Position numbers and translations under genes: made by a program | In this document: in pieces, positions 1-8,987 of the stretch | How positions within the stretch are numbered: the first letter of the stretch is position 1 | Layout: every line of letters starts with the position of its first letter | Assembly: GCF_002806945.1 (NCBI RefSeq) | Contig: NZ_NIHC01000001.1 | Location: 558,001-622,000, forward strand | DNA length: 64,000 nucleotides | Reading direction: 5' to 3' | From: Marinobacter salexigens | GTDB taxonomy: Bacteria; Pseudomonadota; Gammaproteobacteria; Pseudomonadales; Oleiphilaceae | The notes under the pieces: model-generated | What the model was told of the DNA's origin: nothing | The model's database searches: none | Seen by the model: only the letters and a program-made list of their open reading frames with translations

Positions 1-31
1 GCTGGTCACTGTTCACAACCCCATTGTCTGA
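1..31 (+). CDS. ureA: Urease gamma subunit, C-terminal end (partial)
   Basis: The first 31 bases read as the last nine residues L-V-T-V-H-N-P-I-V followed by TGA. This matches the conserved C-terminus of urease gamma subunits ([10 protein letters not shown]-). The rest of the gene lies upstream of the window. The stop is followed after 11 bases by ureB, the usual ureABC order. Too short for any further statement. Confidence 0.85.
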   Translation, partial: LVTVHNPIV

Positions 32-42
32 GGAGGCTCGCC

Positions 43-378
43 ATGATTCCTGGTGAATATCAGTTGAAGAGCGAAGACATTGAACTGTGTGTGGGGCGGG
101 AGAGTATCACCATGAATGTCGCCAATACCGGCGACCGCCCGATACAGGTAGGTTCCCATTATCACTTTGCCGAAACCAACCCCGCTTTGCGCCTTGATCG
201 TAAAAAAGCTTATGGCTATCGCCTGGCAATAGCTGCGGGTACAGCAATTCGCTTTGAGCCGGGTCAGGCCCGTGAAGTGACCTTGATACCCTATGTAGGT
301 TTGCGCCACATCTATGGTTTTCGTGGTGAAGTTATGGGGCCGTTGGATAAGAACCCGAAAGAGGGAGCAAAATCATGA
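43..378 (+). CDS. ureB: Urease beta subunit
   Basis: 111 residues, the normal length for bacterial UreB, which forms the (alpha-beta-gamma)3 urease with UreA and UreC and hydrolyses urea to ammonia and carbamate. Family features are IPGEY at the N-terminus, the GSHYHF stretch near residue 46 and the RIPAGTA/RFEPG-like segment near residues 65-75. A strong Shine-Dalgarno (GAGGAGG) lies just before the ATG. The stop overlaps the ureC start (ATGA at 375-378), which points to translational coupling. Confidence 0.97.
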   Translation: MIPGEYQLKSEDIELCVGRESITMNVANTGDRPIQVGSHYHFAETNPALRLDRKKAYGYRLAIAAGTAIRFEPGQAREVTLIPYVGLRHIYGFRGEVMGPLDKNPKEGAKS

Positions 379-2078
379 AGATATCCCGGCAAGCCTACTC
401 GGATATGTACGGCCCTACGACCGGTGACCGCATTCGCCTTGGTGATACCGAGCTGTGGATCGAAATCGAACAGGACCACACCCATTACGGTGAAGAGGTG
501 ATGTTTGGCGGGGGCAAGGTTATCCGTGATGGCATGGGCCAAAGCCAGCGCTGCGATGACGCCGTTATGGACACTGTGATTACCAACGCCATCATCATCG
601 ATTGGTGGGGGATCGTTAAAGCAGATGTGGGTCTGAAAGACGGCCGCATTGCCGCCATTGGCAAAGCCGGTAACCCGGACACCCAGCCTGATATTGATAT
701 TGTTATCGGCGCGGGTACCGAAATCATTGCGGGCGAAGGTCAGATAGTTACCGCGGGAGCGGTTGATACCCACGTCCACTATATATGCCCGCAGCAGGTC
801 GATGAGGCGCTGATGAGCGGCCTGACCACCATGATTGGCGGTGGTACCGGCCCTGCAACAGGCTCTGTGGCGACCACCCATACCCCCGGGCCTTGGCACC
901 TGGGTAAAATGATGCAGGCCGTGGATGATTTGCCCATTAATATCGGGTTTCTTGGTAAGGGCAGCGCCAGTACGCCGGAAGCGCTGGAGCAACAGGTGAA
1001 GGCTGGAGCCATGAGCCTGAAAATCCATGAAGACTGGGGCGCCGCACCGGCTTCCATCAGTAACGCACTGGATGTGGCCGACCGCTTTGATATCCAGATT
1101 GCCATTCATGCCGATAGCCTCAACGAATCCGGTTTTGTTGAGGACACACTGGCGGCGTTCAAAGACCGGTGTATCCACACCTACCACACCGAAGGGGCTG
1201 GCGGTGGGCACGCGCCAGACATTATCGTGGCCTGCAGCCTGCCTAACGTTTTGCCATCGTCCACCAACCCGACCCGGCCCTATACCGTCAACACGGTGGA
1301 TGAACACCTCGATATGTTGATGGAGTGTCACAATCTGGACCCCAATATCCCGGAGGATGTGGCGTTTGCCGATTCCCGTATCCGCCGTGAAACCATTGCG
1401 GCCGAAGATATCCTTCATGACATCGGCGTGATCTCAATGATCTCTTCAGATTCCCAGGCCATGGGGCGTATTGGCGAAGTCGTGTGCCGCACCTGGCAAA
1501 CCGCCCACAAAATGCGCGTACAGCGCGGCCTGTTGCCGGAAGATCAGGAGCGTGGAACTGACAACTTCCGGGTGAAGCGTTACATCGCCAAATACACCAT
1601 CAACCCGGCAATCACCCACGGCGTTGGCCATGAGGTTGGCTCAGTAGAGGTTGGTAAGCTGGCGGATCTGGTGTTGTGGAAGCCCGGTTTCTTTGGCGTT
1701 AAACCGTCCATCATTCTCAAAGGCGGGATGATCGCAGGGGCGGCCATGGGCGACCCCAATGCGGCTATCTCCACACCGCAACCGGTGCATTACCGGCGCA
1801 TGTTTGGTGCCTTGGGCAGGGCAGCCGCGGCAACCCGGATGACCTTTGTCAGCCAGGCATCAATGAACACCGGGCTGGAGGAAAAACTGGGCCTGAAGAG
1901 CCCGCTTGTCGCCGTTAAAAATGTTCGGCAGATGCGTAAGAGCGATATGAAACTCAACAGCGCCTGCCCGGATCTGACCGTGGACCCGCAAACCTACGAG
2001 GTGCGCGCAGATGGCGAGTTGCTGACATGTGAGCCCTTGTCGGCATTGCCGCTGGCCCAGCGTTATCACCTGTTTTGA
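375..2078 (+). CDS. ureC: Urease alpha (catalytic) subunit
   Basis: 567 residues, full length for the nickel-containing catalytic subunit. Visible active-site elements are the HVHYICP metal-ligand stretch near residue 135, the lysine to be carbamylated at K216 in SLKIHEDWG, the [12 protein letters not shown] segment, and the mobile-flap pair Cys318-His319 in ECHNLD. It starts on an ATGA overlap with ureB and is followed by the accessory genes ureEFG, so subunits and maturation factors are probably one transcript. A long antisense open frame (312-1418) is a shadow of this gene. Confidence 0.98.
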   Translation: MKISRQAYSDMYGPTTGDRIRLGDTELWIEIEQDHTHYGEEVMFGGGKVIRDGMGQSQRCDDAVMDTVITNAIIIDWWGIVKADVGLKDGRIAAIGKAGNPDTQPDIDIVIGAGTEIIAGEGQIVTAGAVDTHVHYICPQQVDEALMSGLTTMIGGGTGPATGSVATTHTPGPWHLGKMMQAVDDLPINIGFLGKGSASTPEALEQQVKAGAMSLKIHEDWGAAPASISNALDVADRFDIQIAIHADSLNESGFVEDTLAAFKDRCIHTYHTEGAGGGHAPDIIVACSLPNVLPSSTNPTRPYTVNTVDEHLDMLMECHNLDPNIPEDVAFADSRIRRETIAAEDILHDIGVISMISSDSQAMGRIGEVVCRTWQTAHKMRVQRGLLPEDQERGTDNFRVKRYIAKYTINPAITHGVGHEVGSVEVGKLADLVLWKPGFFGVKPSIILKGGMIAGAAMGDPNAAISTPQPVHYRRMFGALGRAAAATRMTFVSQASMNTGLEEKLGLKSPLVAVKNVRQMRKSDMKLNSACPDLTVDPQTYEVRADGELLTCEPLSALPLAQRYHLF

Positions 2079-2099
2079 AACGCTTGCAAGGACATCAAA

Positions 2100-2648
2100 A
2101 TGCTTGAGTTAACACAGAGGTTGGAAGCAGGTTCTGAAGGCGAGGTGCTGGATACCCTGACTTTGCCATACGAGCTGCGCATTCGTGGCCGCCTCAGGGC
2201 CGTAACCGATAATGGCCGGGATGTAGGCCTGTTCCTCGATCGTGGGCCGGTGTTACGCCACGGTGATCTTTTACGGGCCAGCAGTGGTGAGGTTATCCGT
2301 GTGCGTGCCGCTGATGAGTCAGTCACCACGGCCTACAGCGAAAGTGGATTGCCGCTGGCACGCTTGTGCTACCACCTGGGCAATCGCCACGTAACCCTGG
2401 CCTTGGGGGAAGATGCTGACGGACGCCAATGGGTGCGTTTTCCGCCGGACCATGTACTGGAGGAACTGGCGGAGCTTTTAGGTGCAAAGTTACAGCATCA
2501 CGAGGCACCGTTTGACCCGGAGTCCGGGGCATATGCCCACGCAGGCCGTGAACAGGCCCACGGGCATTCCCATAGCCATAGCCACTCGCACGGCCATAGC
2601 CATGATCATTCTCATGCCCACGACGATGGACACAGCCATGCACACTGA
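2100..2648 (+). CDS. ureE: Urease accessory protein, nickel chaperone
   Basis: 182 residues. UreE delivers Ni2+ to the UreC-UreDFG maturation complex. The N-terminal about 75 residues are the peptide-binding domain (LTLPYELRIRGRL, GLFLDRG). The middle domain carries YHLGNRHV, with the conserved metal-binding His. The last 40 residues are an extreme histidine tail with 15 His, mostly alternating H-S, H-G and H-D; UreE proteins vary in this tail, which stores nickel. The tail's DNA is read in another frame at the ureF start. Confidence 0.95.
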   Translation: MLELTQRLEAGSEGEVLDTLTLPYELRIRGRLRAVTDNGRDVGLFLDRGPVLRHGDLLRASSGEVIRVRAADESVTTAYSESGLPLARLCYHLGNRHVTLALGEDADGRQWVRFPPDHVLEELAELLGAKLQHHEAPFDPESGAYAHAGREQAHGHSHSHSHSHGHSHDHSHAHDDGHSHAH

Positions 2649-3345
2649 GAGCGCGGCGGAAGCGATCAATGATATGGCACTGCTTGGTTTGATGCAGTTG
2701 GTTAGTCCGGCCCTGCCGATTGGTGCGTTCGCCTGGTCTCAGGGCCTGGAAAGCGCCTTTGAGCTGGGCTGGGTCACGAACGAACAGGAGCTTGGCGAGT
2801 GGCTTGAAGGCGTGCTGGATGATGGCCTTACCCGTTGCGAACTGCCGGTCCTGGTGCGCCTGCAAAACTGTTGGGCCAAGGCTGACAGCGAGGGCCTTGC
2901 GTACTGGAACGACTGGCTGCATGCCAACCGGGAAACCGCCGAGCTAAGTGATGAGGGCGCGCGATTGGGTTTGGCATTGGTGCGCCTGCTCACCAGCCTT
3001 GCGGTGCAGCCACAGACTGAGCAGGGCGATGCCCGGCTTCCGGAAGAGCCGGATTACGTCACGGTATTTGCCTGGACAGCGCACCAGCGGCGAGTGCCGG
3101 TGCGCCAAACCCTGCTCGGTTTTGCCTGGGGCTGGCTTGAAAATCAGCTGGCGGTGGCGTGCAAGGCCATGCCGCTTGGGCATACAGCAGCGCAGCGCCT
3201 GAGTGAGTTGCTTCGCCCGAAATTGGTGACGGCGGTTGAGGCTGCATTATTACTCACCGATGAACAAATGGGGCCCATTTTGCCGGGGCTCGCCTTGGCC
3301 AGTGCCCAACATGAAACCCAATATTCAAGACTATTCCGAAGCTGA
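2638..3345 (+). CDS. ureF: Urease accessory protein UreF
   Basis: About 235 residues from this start. UreF acts with UreD and UreG as a checkpoint for GTP-dependent nickel insertion. The family opening LMQLVSPALPIGAFAWSQGL is clear, and the C-terminal LASAQHETQYSRLFRS is typical. The frame is open back to 2482, but that part is only ureE's His-repeat DNA read in another frame. Candidate ATGs are 2626, 2638 and 2674, none with a strong ribosome site. 2638 overlaps the ureE end by 11 bases; 2674 would give the usual 223 residues. Confidence 0.93.
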   Translation: MHTESAAEAINDMALLGLMQLVSPALPIGAFAWSQGLESAFELGWVTNEQELGEWLEGVLDDGLTRCELPVLVRLQNCWAKADSEGLAYWNDWLHANRETAELSDEGARLGLALVRLLTSLAVQPQTEQGDARLPEEPDYVTVFAWTAHQRRVPVRQTLLGFAWGWLENQLAVACKAMPLGHTAAQRLSELLRPKLVTAVEAALLLTDEQMGPILPGLALASAQHETQYSRLFRS

Positions 3346-3375
3346 CGCTTCGAGTAAACAGAGGAAAAAATACCC

Positions 3376-4014
3376 ATGACACATTGTTTACGAGTAGGCG
3401 TAGGGGGGCCGGTGGGTTCCGGTAAAACAGCCCTGTTGCGCCAACTGTGCAGCGCATTGAAAGATCACTACAACATAGCGGTAGTCACCAACGACATTTA
3501 CACCCGTGAAGACGCCGACTTCCTGCTGAAGCACGATGCGCTGCCTGCTGACCGCATTCTTGGCGTGGAAACCGGAGGCTGCCCCCACACCGCTATCCGC
3601 GAAGATGCCTCCATGAATCTTGCGGCCATTGACGACTTGCAGGCTCGGCACCCGGGCCTGGAGCTTGTGCTGGTGGAGTCTGGCGGCGACAACCTGGCGG
3701 CCACCTTCAGCCCCGAATTGTCGGACCTGACGCTGTACGTTATCGACGTAGCTGCGGGCGATAAAATTCCCCGCAAAGGCGGCCCAGGCATTACCAAGTC
3801 AGATTTGTTGATCATCAACAAAATCGACATTGCCGAATACGTGCATGCGTCGCTGGATGTAATGGAACGGGATTCCAGGAAGATGAGAGGCGAACGCCCG
3901 TTTGTGTTTACCAATTTGTATGACGGTGTCGGCCTGGAAGAGATCATCAGCTTTATTCTGGAGCGGGGCATGTTGCCTGAACGTCGCCCCGAAAAACTGA
4001 CTGATACCGCTTGA
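3376..4014 (+). CDS. ureG: Urease accessory GTPase UreG
   Basis: 212 residues, SIMIBI-class GTPase that powers nickel delivery to apo-urease. P-loop [12 protein letters not shown] is at about residues 10-21. The conserved CPH motif, which binds nickel, lies in [16 protein letters not shown], and [16 protein letters not shown] and [13 protein letters not shown] (the base-recognition NKxD) follow. It starts 30 bases after ureF with SD GAGG. It completes the ureABCEFG set; ureD would be upstream of the window. Confidence 0.97.
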   Translation: MTHCLRVGVGGPVGSGKTALLRQLCSALKDHYNIAVVTNDIYTREDADFLLKHDALPADRILGVETGGCPHTAIREDASMNLAAIDDLQARHPGLELVLVESGGDNLAATFSPELSDLTLYVIDVAAGDKIPRKGGPGITKSDLLIINKIDIAEYVHASLDVMERDSRKMRGERPFVFTNLYDGVGLEEIISFILERGMLPERRPEKLTDTA

Positions 4015-4063
4015 TTGCACAGATGCCAGATATTCTAAATAGAAAGAACTGACGGAGAACGCT

Positions 4064-4648
4064 ATGAACAAAATGACAAAATTGCTGATGACCCTTGGAC
4101 TGATGTTGACCGCCAGCCTGGCCGCCGCTCATCCCGGCGAAATTGGGCACACCCACGGCGGTTTCCTTAGCGGCTTGCTACACCCGATGCTGGGCATTGA
4201 CCATTTGTTGGCCATGGCGGCTATCGGTTTCTGGAGTATTCGCCAGAGCACCACCATGAAGCGTGGCGCGCCATTGTTTGTCGTGGGCGGTATGGTTGTG
4301 GGCGCAGCCATCGCATGGGGTGGCATAAGCCTGGCGGGTGTGGAAACCGGTATCGCCATGTCGGTGCTGCTGGCCGGCGTGCTGATTGCCACCATGGCAA
4401 AACTGCCGACGATTGTCGGTGGCACTCTGGTTGCTTTGTTCATGGTTGCCCACGGTTATGCCCATGGCGCTGAAATGGCGGCAGGCAGCAGCCTGGTGGC
4501 CTACATGGCTGGCTTTGTTGTTGCTACGCTGGCAATCACCTTCGCGGGCCGTGGCCTGGGAGTCCTGATGCTGAAGGCCGATAACCGTATTACCCGGGCA
4601 CTGGGTGGTGTGGTTGCTGTGATAGGCGGCATGTTGGCAGCGGGCTGA
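4064..4648 (+). CDS. ureJ: HupE/UreJ family nickel permease
   Basis: 194 residues with an N-terminal signal-like segment and about six membrane helices. HPGEIGHTHGGFLSGLLHPMLGIDHLLAMAA carries the characteristic H-P-(x)n-G-H-D-H-L metal-binding first helix; the family is HupE/UreJ, which supplies Ni2+ (or Co2+) to hydrogenases and ureases. SD GGAG precedes the ATG, 49 bases after ureG. Last gene of the urease run and followed by a perfect terminator. UreJ rather than HupE is inferred from the neighbours. Confidence 0.9.
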   Translation: MNKMTKLLMTLGLMLTASLAAAHPGEIGHTHGGFLSGLLHPMLGIDHLLAMAAIGFWSIRQSTTMKRGAPLFVVGGMVVGAAIAWGGISLAGVETGIAMSVLLAGVLIATMAKLPTIVGGTLVALFMVAHGYAHGAEMAAGSSLVAYMAGFVVATLAITFAGRGLGVLMLKADNRITRALGGVVAVIGGMLAAG

Positions 4649-4687
4649 GGGCTCTGAACAGAAAGACTGTTCTTTTTTAGACGCAGT

Positions 4688-4726
4688 AAAAAGCCCGCCG
4701 GGGGATTGTCCCCCGGCGGGCTTTTT
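4688..4726. terminator. Bidirectional Rho-independent terminator after urease operon
   Basis: A perfect 18-bp stem (4688-4705 with 4709-4726) and a 3-base loop, with A5 at its left and T5 at its right edge. It therefore works on both strands, ending the urease operon from the left and narK, whose stop is at 4750, from the right. Confidence 0.93.
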
Positions 4727-4749
4727 GTTTGCCTGCCTTGGTCGCAGTT

Positions 4750-6342
4750 TTATGGGTTCTTGATGTAAGCGCCTTTGCGCAGGTAGAACCACCAGTTAAC
4801 GATCAGGCACAGTGCGTAGAATACTGCAAATCCGTACATAGCCACTTCCGGAGTGCCTGCCTGGATCTGCTGGCCTAGCAGCTTGGGCGCAATAAAGGCA
4901 CCGTAAGCAGCGATGGCACTGGTCCAGCCAAGTACTGGCCCCTTCTGCTGCTGGTTAAAGATGTAACCAATGCTGCGGAAGGTGGAACCGTTGCCGATGC
5001 CGCTGGCGGCGAACATCACAATGAACAGAATCAGGAACAGGGCGAAGTAGCTGTTGGGATCAGTGGAGTTGTAGGCCAGCATCATCACATAGCCAGTTGC
5101 CACAGATGCCACCACCATCACCACAGAAATGATCTGGGTAACGATAGAGCCGCCAAACTTGTCGGAAATCCAGCCACCTACCGGGCGAATCAGAGCGCCT
5201 ACGAATGGTCCCATCCATGCCCAGGTCAGCGCGCTCGGGGCGTCCGGGTTAACAACGCGGGTGACGGTGCCGTCGGCAGCCACTTCCATCATGTTGCCAA
5301 AGATTACGCCGATAGACAGCGGCAGCGCAGCGGAGAAACCAATGAACGAGCCGAAGGTCAGGATGTACAGCACGGTCATGGACCAAGTGTGCTTGTTACT
5401 GAAAATGGCAAACTGATTCTTGATGTTAGGTTTGATGTCACCCGGGATCAGCCGGAGCAGAACTACAGTCAGCACAATGGTCAGCGGCAGTGCCAGCCAC
5501 ATATTCATAATACTGAGCGCCCAGACACCAACAATCGAGGTCAGAATGCCTACGCCGTACAGGCCCAGGATCTTACCGAAGGCTGAAGCCGGGTTGCCTG
5601 GGTTGGGGGTAACAACTTTCAGGTTGTTCATGCCGAACCAACTGGCAAATGCCAAGGGGATTAAAAACACCAACCAAATAAAGCCGGCGTTCTGGATCCA
5701 GGTGTCGGTACCGGCTTCAATCCGGCCAATCAGCGTGCCACTTGGGCTTTGCAGTTGCATGGGATCGCCTGCCAGAAACCCGAACATGCCAACGGTCATT
5801 ACCAGCGGAATCAGGATCTGCATGGTGGTAACACCGAAGTTGCCCAGACCCGCATTCATGCCAAGGCCGTAACCCTGCTTGCTTTTGGGGTAGAAGGAAC
5901 TGATGTTGCTCATGGAGCAGGCAAAGTTACCGCCACCGATACCGGAGAGCAGAGCCAAAGCCTGAAATACGATAAACGGTGTGCCTGGGTTCGTCAGAGC
6001 TATGCCAGTGCCTACCGCCGGGATCATTAACAAAGAGGTGGTCAGGAAAATGGTATTACGCCCACCAGCAATCTTGATCATGAACGACGCCGGTATACGC
6101 AGTGTGGCGCCAGACAGACCGGCAATGGCCGAGAGGGTGAAAAGCTGGTCTATGGTGAAATCAAAACCCAGGTTCTTCATCTGGGTGGTGATCATTCCCC
6201 ACATCAGCCAGACAGCAAACCCCATCAGCAGGCTGGGGATGGATATCCACAGGTTGCGGGAGGCAATTCTTTTCCCTTCTTTTTCCCAGAATTCTTCGTT
6301 TTCGACATCCCAGTGTTCGATGTCGGCGTTGGTTTTAGCCAT
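4750..6342 (-). CDS. narK: Nitrate/nitrite MFS transporter, NarK family
   Basis: 530 residues from the ATG at 6342, chosen because GGGAG lies seven bases upstream; the frame is open to 6423 with no better site. Twelve membrane helices are visible after a charged N-terminal stretch. NarK hallmarks are the glycine-rich segments GIGGGNFACSMSNISSFYPK and AASGIGNGSTFRSIGYIF, which line the nitrate path, and the MFS loop RPVGGWISDKFGG. It imports nitrate or exchanges it with nitrite. An FNR/DNR-like box lies at 6438-6451. A second narK begins at 63408. Confidence 0.93.
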   Translation of the reverse strand: MAKTNADIEHWDVENEEFWEKEGKRIASRNLWISIPSLLMGFAVWLMWGMITTQMKNLGFDFTIDQLFTLSAIAGLSGATLRIPASFMIKIAGGRNTIFLTTSLLMIPAVGTGIALTNPGTPFIVFQALALLSGIGGGNFACSMSNISSFYPKSKQGYGLGMNAGLGNFGVTTMQILIPLVMTVGMFGFLAGDPMQLQSPSGTLIGRIEAGTDTWIQNAGFIWLVFLIPLAFASWFGMNNLKVVTPNPGNPASAFGKILGLYGVGILTSIVGVWALSIMNMWLALPLTIVLTVVLLRLIPGDIKPNIKNQFAIFSNKHTWSMTVLYILTFGSFIGFSAALPLSIGVIFGNMMEVAADGTVTRVVNPDAPSALTWAWMGPFVGALIRPVGGWISDKFGGSIVTQIISVVMVVASVATGYVMMLAYNSTDPNSYFALFLILFIVMFAASGIGNGSTFRSIGYIFNQQQKGPVLGWTSAIAAYGAFIAPKLLGQQIQAGTPEVAMYGFAVFYALCLIVNWWFYLRKGAYIKNP

Positions 6343-6437
6343 AACAATACTCCCTCGGTTAGCCTGCCCGGTTCCGCATTGGGCGCAGTTTTCGGGCTTC
6401 TTGACACCATTGTGCAAAGTCAACCGTCTATGCGTTC

Positions 6438-6451
6438 ATGACATTTATCAA
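6438..6451. promoter_or_regulatory. FNR/DNR-like box upstream of narK
   Basis: ATGACATTTATCAA matches TTGAT-N4-ATCAA at 8 of 10 fixed positions. Its centre is about 102 bases before the narK start, like the box before the second narK. No experiment supports it here. Confidence 0.5.
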
Positions 6452-6599
6452 GGTAAGTTTTCGTGCAATTGGGTCGACTTTTGAGTATAGGTCAAGATGT
6501 GTGAGGGTGGGGTATTTTGATAATAAAAACAATGGATTGTGGAGGTGATATCACCAAGGAGGTAGGCGTGTCAGAGGTTGGCGCAGGAGAGGTAGCCAC

Positions 6600-7760
6600 T
6601 CATTTCCGGCGGTATTGCCCATGTTTTGCAAGAGCGAGGAGCCGAAGGGTAACCCACAGATAGGCCAGTGCCCAAGCGCAGGCTGATAGCCATAGCAACG
6701 TTGATGCGCCGAAGGGAGATGCGCCTGCCATAAAGCGGCTAATGGCGGCGACAGCCATAAGGGTGGCAATAAGGAAAACCTCACTGGCAGGTGGTGGTTT
6801 TCGATGGCTTCTTTGCCAGGCAAGCCGAAGCATTACGCTGGTGGATAAGGTTCCCAGCCCACCAATCGTAATCAGGTGCAGTGCCGGCGCCGGTAGGCTG
6901 CCGTGTAGTAGCGATAGGCCTGCGGCCAGGGCACCAACTGCCAGCCATACATACCCTGAAGCCAAAACCAGCAAATCGGGACGTTCAGGGCAGAGCCAAA
7001 GTTTCCAGCGCAGTGTGCGAAGGGCTATCAGCGCAGAAGCCACTATCAATAGTATGCCAGTCAGTGGATCAGCTACAGGAAACGCTATGAGACATGTTGT
7101 GCAGCCCAGCATCAGAATTAACGACCCTTCAATCCGTGGCTGAACCCGCGCTTCCAGAGGTATGCCCTTTTTCTCCAGGGTGCCAGCAACCGCAGGGGCA
7201 ATGATTCGCCCGCCCATGAAGGTCATGAGTAGCAACAGCCCGACAATGGCAGAATGCATAAGCAAGAATGGGCCAGGCAGCCATGGCGTGTAGGCCAGGC
7301 CGGCACCCGAAGAAAGCCAGAAGATAACCGCAAGCATGCAAATCAAAAAGATGAGCGGCCCGACCATTTTGTTTCGCCATTTTTTTGCAGCGCTGAAGCG
7401 GGGCACCACGTGCCAGGCAAGCAGTATGGCAAAGGCAGGGCTCAGAATCTGTGCTACCAGAAAGTTTGGTAACAGGATCCAGCTTATCCTGGCCGCCAGC
7501 CACAGCCCAAACAGCGGATAAAGCATTGCTGCAGGCTGTGGCCCAAGAGTGTAGCCGGCAATCAGGGCCAGTGCGAAGCCGAAAATCAGTTCATGGCCAT
7601 GCCCGGCACCAACGAGACCGGCCGGCCAGCCCGTGCCCGACCAAACCGCCCAGACAGACAATGGAACAGCAAGTGCAGCAAGCAAACTCGCGGCTGGGAA
7701 AAACAGCCAGAAAGCCTGAGCTTTGGGTTGTCGCTTGTTGGTTGAATTGTTCAAGATCAT
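6600..7760 (-). CDS. nnrS: NnrS family membrane protein (NO stress)
   Basis: 386 residues with about twelve hydrophobic helices. The opening FWLFFPAASLLAALAVPLSVW followed by GHGHELIFGFALALIAGYTL is the NnrS signature; members are heme- and copper-containing membrane proteins that relieve nitrosative stress and are often found with denitrification genes. It lies 257 bases from the narK start on the same strand, and its own promoter region (7761-7879) is shared divergently with a Yip1-like gene. I found no convincing FNR/DNR box there. Confidence 0.88.
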   Translation of the reverse strand: MILNNSTNKRQPKAQAFWLFFPAASLLAALAVPLSVWAVWSGTGWPAGLVGAGHGHELIFGFALALIAGYTLGPQPAAMLYPLFGLWLAARISWILLPNFLVAQILSPAFAILLAWHVVPRFSAAKKWRNKMVGPLIFLICMLAVIFWLSSGAGLAYTPWLPGPFLLMHSAIVGLLLLMTFMGGRIIAPAVAGTLEKKGIPLEARVQPRIEGSLILMLGCTTCLIAFPVADPLTGILLIVASALIALRTLRWKLWLCPERPDLLVLASGYVWLAVGALAAGLSLLHGSLPAPALHLITIGGLGTLSTSVMLRLAWQRSHRKPPPASEVFLIATLMAVAAISRFMAGASPFGASTLLWLSACAWALAYLWVTLRLLALAKHGQYRRK

Positions 7761-7879
7761 CCCGGCTAATTGACGGTTTGGGGAAAGGCGCCTAAAAAGA
7801 ATAAGTAAAAGCCATCATAATATTGCAAATGCTGTCCCGAGAGGCAACTCTGCCCCACTCGAGAGCAAGGAGGTTCACC

Positions 7880-8443
7880 ATGAACGTTTCAAGCTTGTTT
7901 AAACTCCCGTTTTCCAGCAATGGGGGGTGGGCTGAACTTCAGGAAAGGCAGATCTCCATACCTGTTCTTGCCTGGTTTGTTGTTGTGCCCATGTCGCTCA
8001 TACCACCGGTAATGCTCTACTACGCAGGCACTCACTATGGTGATGACTTTATTGCCGGTTTTGGAAGTAAGGAATGGCGTTTCATTACCACCATCCTCTT
8101 TCTTGCAGAGCTATTGACATTTTTTGTGATGGGCTGGCTGATTCATAGTGTGGTGGAAGGTCATAAACTGAAAATCAGTTATAACGACGCCTATTTGCTT
8201 GCGGCGATTGCACCTATACCTCTTTGGATATCTTCACTGGCACTACTGGTACCAGTGGTTATGTTTAGTGTTTTGGCAGTTATGGTTGCAATGGCGTTGT
8301 CCTGCACCCTTGTGTATCAGGGCATGAGGTCTTTGTGCCACCGTAGTCCGGGCGATGTCCTCAGCATGTCCGTTGCCTACACCGTAATGGCAGCATCCCT
8401 GCTGGCATGGGGAGTATTGATGGCGCTGGTTTGGGCGTATTGA
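7880..8443 (+). CDS. Yip1/DUF1282-like integral membrane protein
   Basis: 187 residues from the ATG at 7880, which follows a textbook ribosome site (AAGGAGG, seven bases). Four to five membrane helices; the segment DAYLLAAIAPIPLWISSLALLVP resembles Yip1-domain (DUF1282) proteins. Function is unknown in bacteria. It is divergent from nnrS, which may or may not be meaningful. The frame is open upstream to 7823 but lacks a ribosome site there. Confidence 0.6.
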   Translation: MNVSSLFKLPFSSNGGWAELQERQISIPVLAWFVVVPMSLIPPVMLYYAGTHYGDDFIAGFGSKEWRFITTILFLAELLTFFVMGWLIHSVVEGHKLKISYNDAYLLAAIAPIPLWISSLALLVPVVMFSVLAVMVAMALSCTLVYQGMRSLCHRSPGDVLSMSVAYTVMAASLLAWGVLMALVWAY

Positions 8444-8458
8444 TTCAGCCGCTAAAAA

Positions 8459-8956
8459 TCAATTGGCCTGTGGGGCTGTAAAAAGCCCCGCGTGGTCAAC
8501 GAACTTTCCCCGTGCGCCATTTACCATTGCTTGCTTTATGCTGTCAGGAATCGGCATTTTCTCGACGTTTTTCGGATTAACAGCAACCCCGATCAGTTCG
8601 CCCTTGGCAAGGAACTGCCCGGTCTTTGCATTTCGAAACTCTGTGGTCAGCTCAAACGAGGTGTTGCCCACATGAGTAACATTGACGGATATTTCCAGAG
8701 TGTCTCGATAGCGAGCCGGCGCCTTCCACTCAATAGTCAGCTTGACTACCTGGTAGTCAAAGCTGGCCTCCAGATCTGGCAACTCAGCGCCCACAATGTA
8801 CAAGAACTCAGTGGCTGCCAGTTCAATGTAATCCCCGTAGCGGGCATTGAAAACCACAAGCTGGGCATCGCATTCGCTATACCGAACCTGCATAAAATAC
8901 CTGAATGGCTTCTCTTCGGAAGACTTTTGCTCAGAGGTCTCCGGTATTTTTGTCAT
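8459..8956 (-). CDS. Acyl-CoA thioesterase, 4HBT (hotdog) family
   Basis: 165 residues. The segment VRYSECDAQLVVFNARYGDY contains the catalytic Asp30 and surrounding pattern of YbgC/FadM-type 4-hydroxybenzoyl-CoA thioesterases, followed by the long hotdog helix (YIELAATEFLY). SD AAGGAAAG precedes the ATG. It follows the acyl-CoA carboxylase by 31 bases on the same strand, so it probably hydrolyses a CoA ester of the same pathway. The substrate cannot be read from sequence. Confidence 0.85.
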   Translation of the reverse strand: MTKIPETSEQKSSEEKPFRYFMQVRYSECDAQLVVFNARYGDYIELAATEFLYIVGAELPDLEASFDYQVVKLTIEWKAPARYRDTLEISVNVTHVGNTSFELTTEFRNAKTGQFLAKGELIGVAVNPKNVEKMPIPDSIKQAMVNGARGKFVDHAGLFTAPQAN

Positions 8957-8987
8957 TGGTGCTTTCCTTGTTCTTTAAAAGATGTGC

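Noticed and set aside
312-1418. Long antisense open frame (368 codons) across ureC
   Set aside because: It mirrors a well-conserved catalytic subunit, has no family features and is explained by the G/C-rich third codon positions of ureC.
6481-6495. TTGAGTATAGGTCAA as a second FNR box before narK
   Set aside because: The arms are separated by five bases rather than four, so the half-sites are out of register for an FNR-type dimer.
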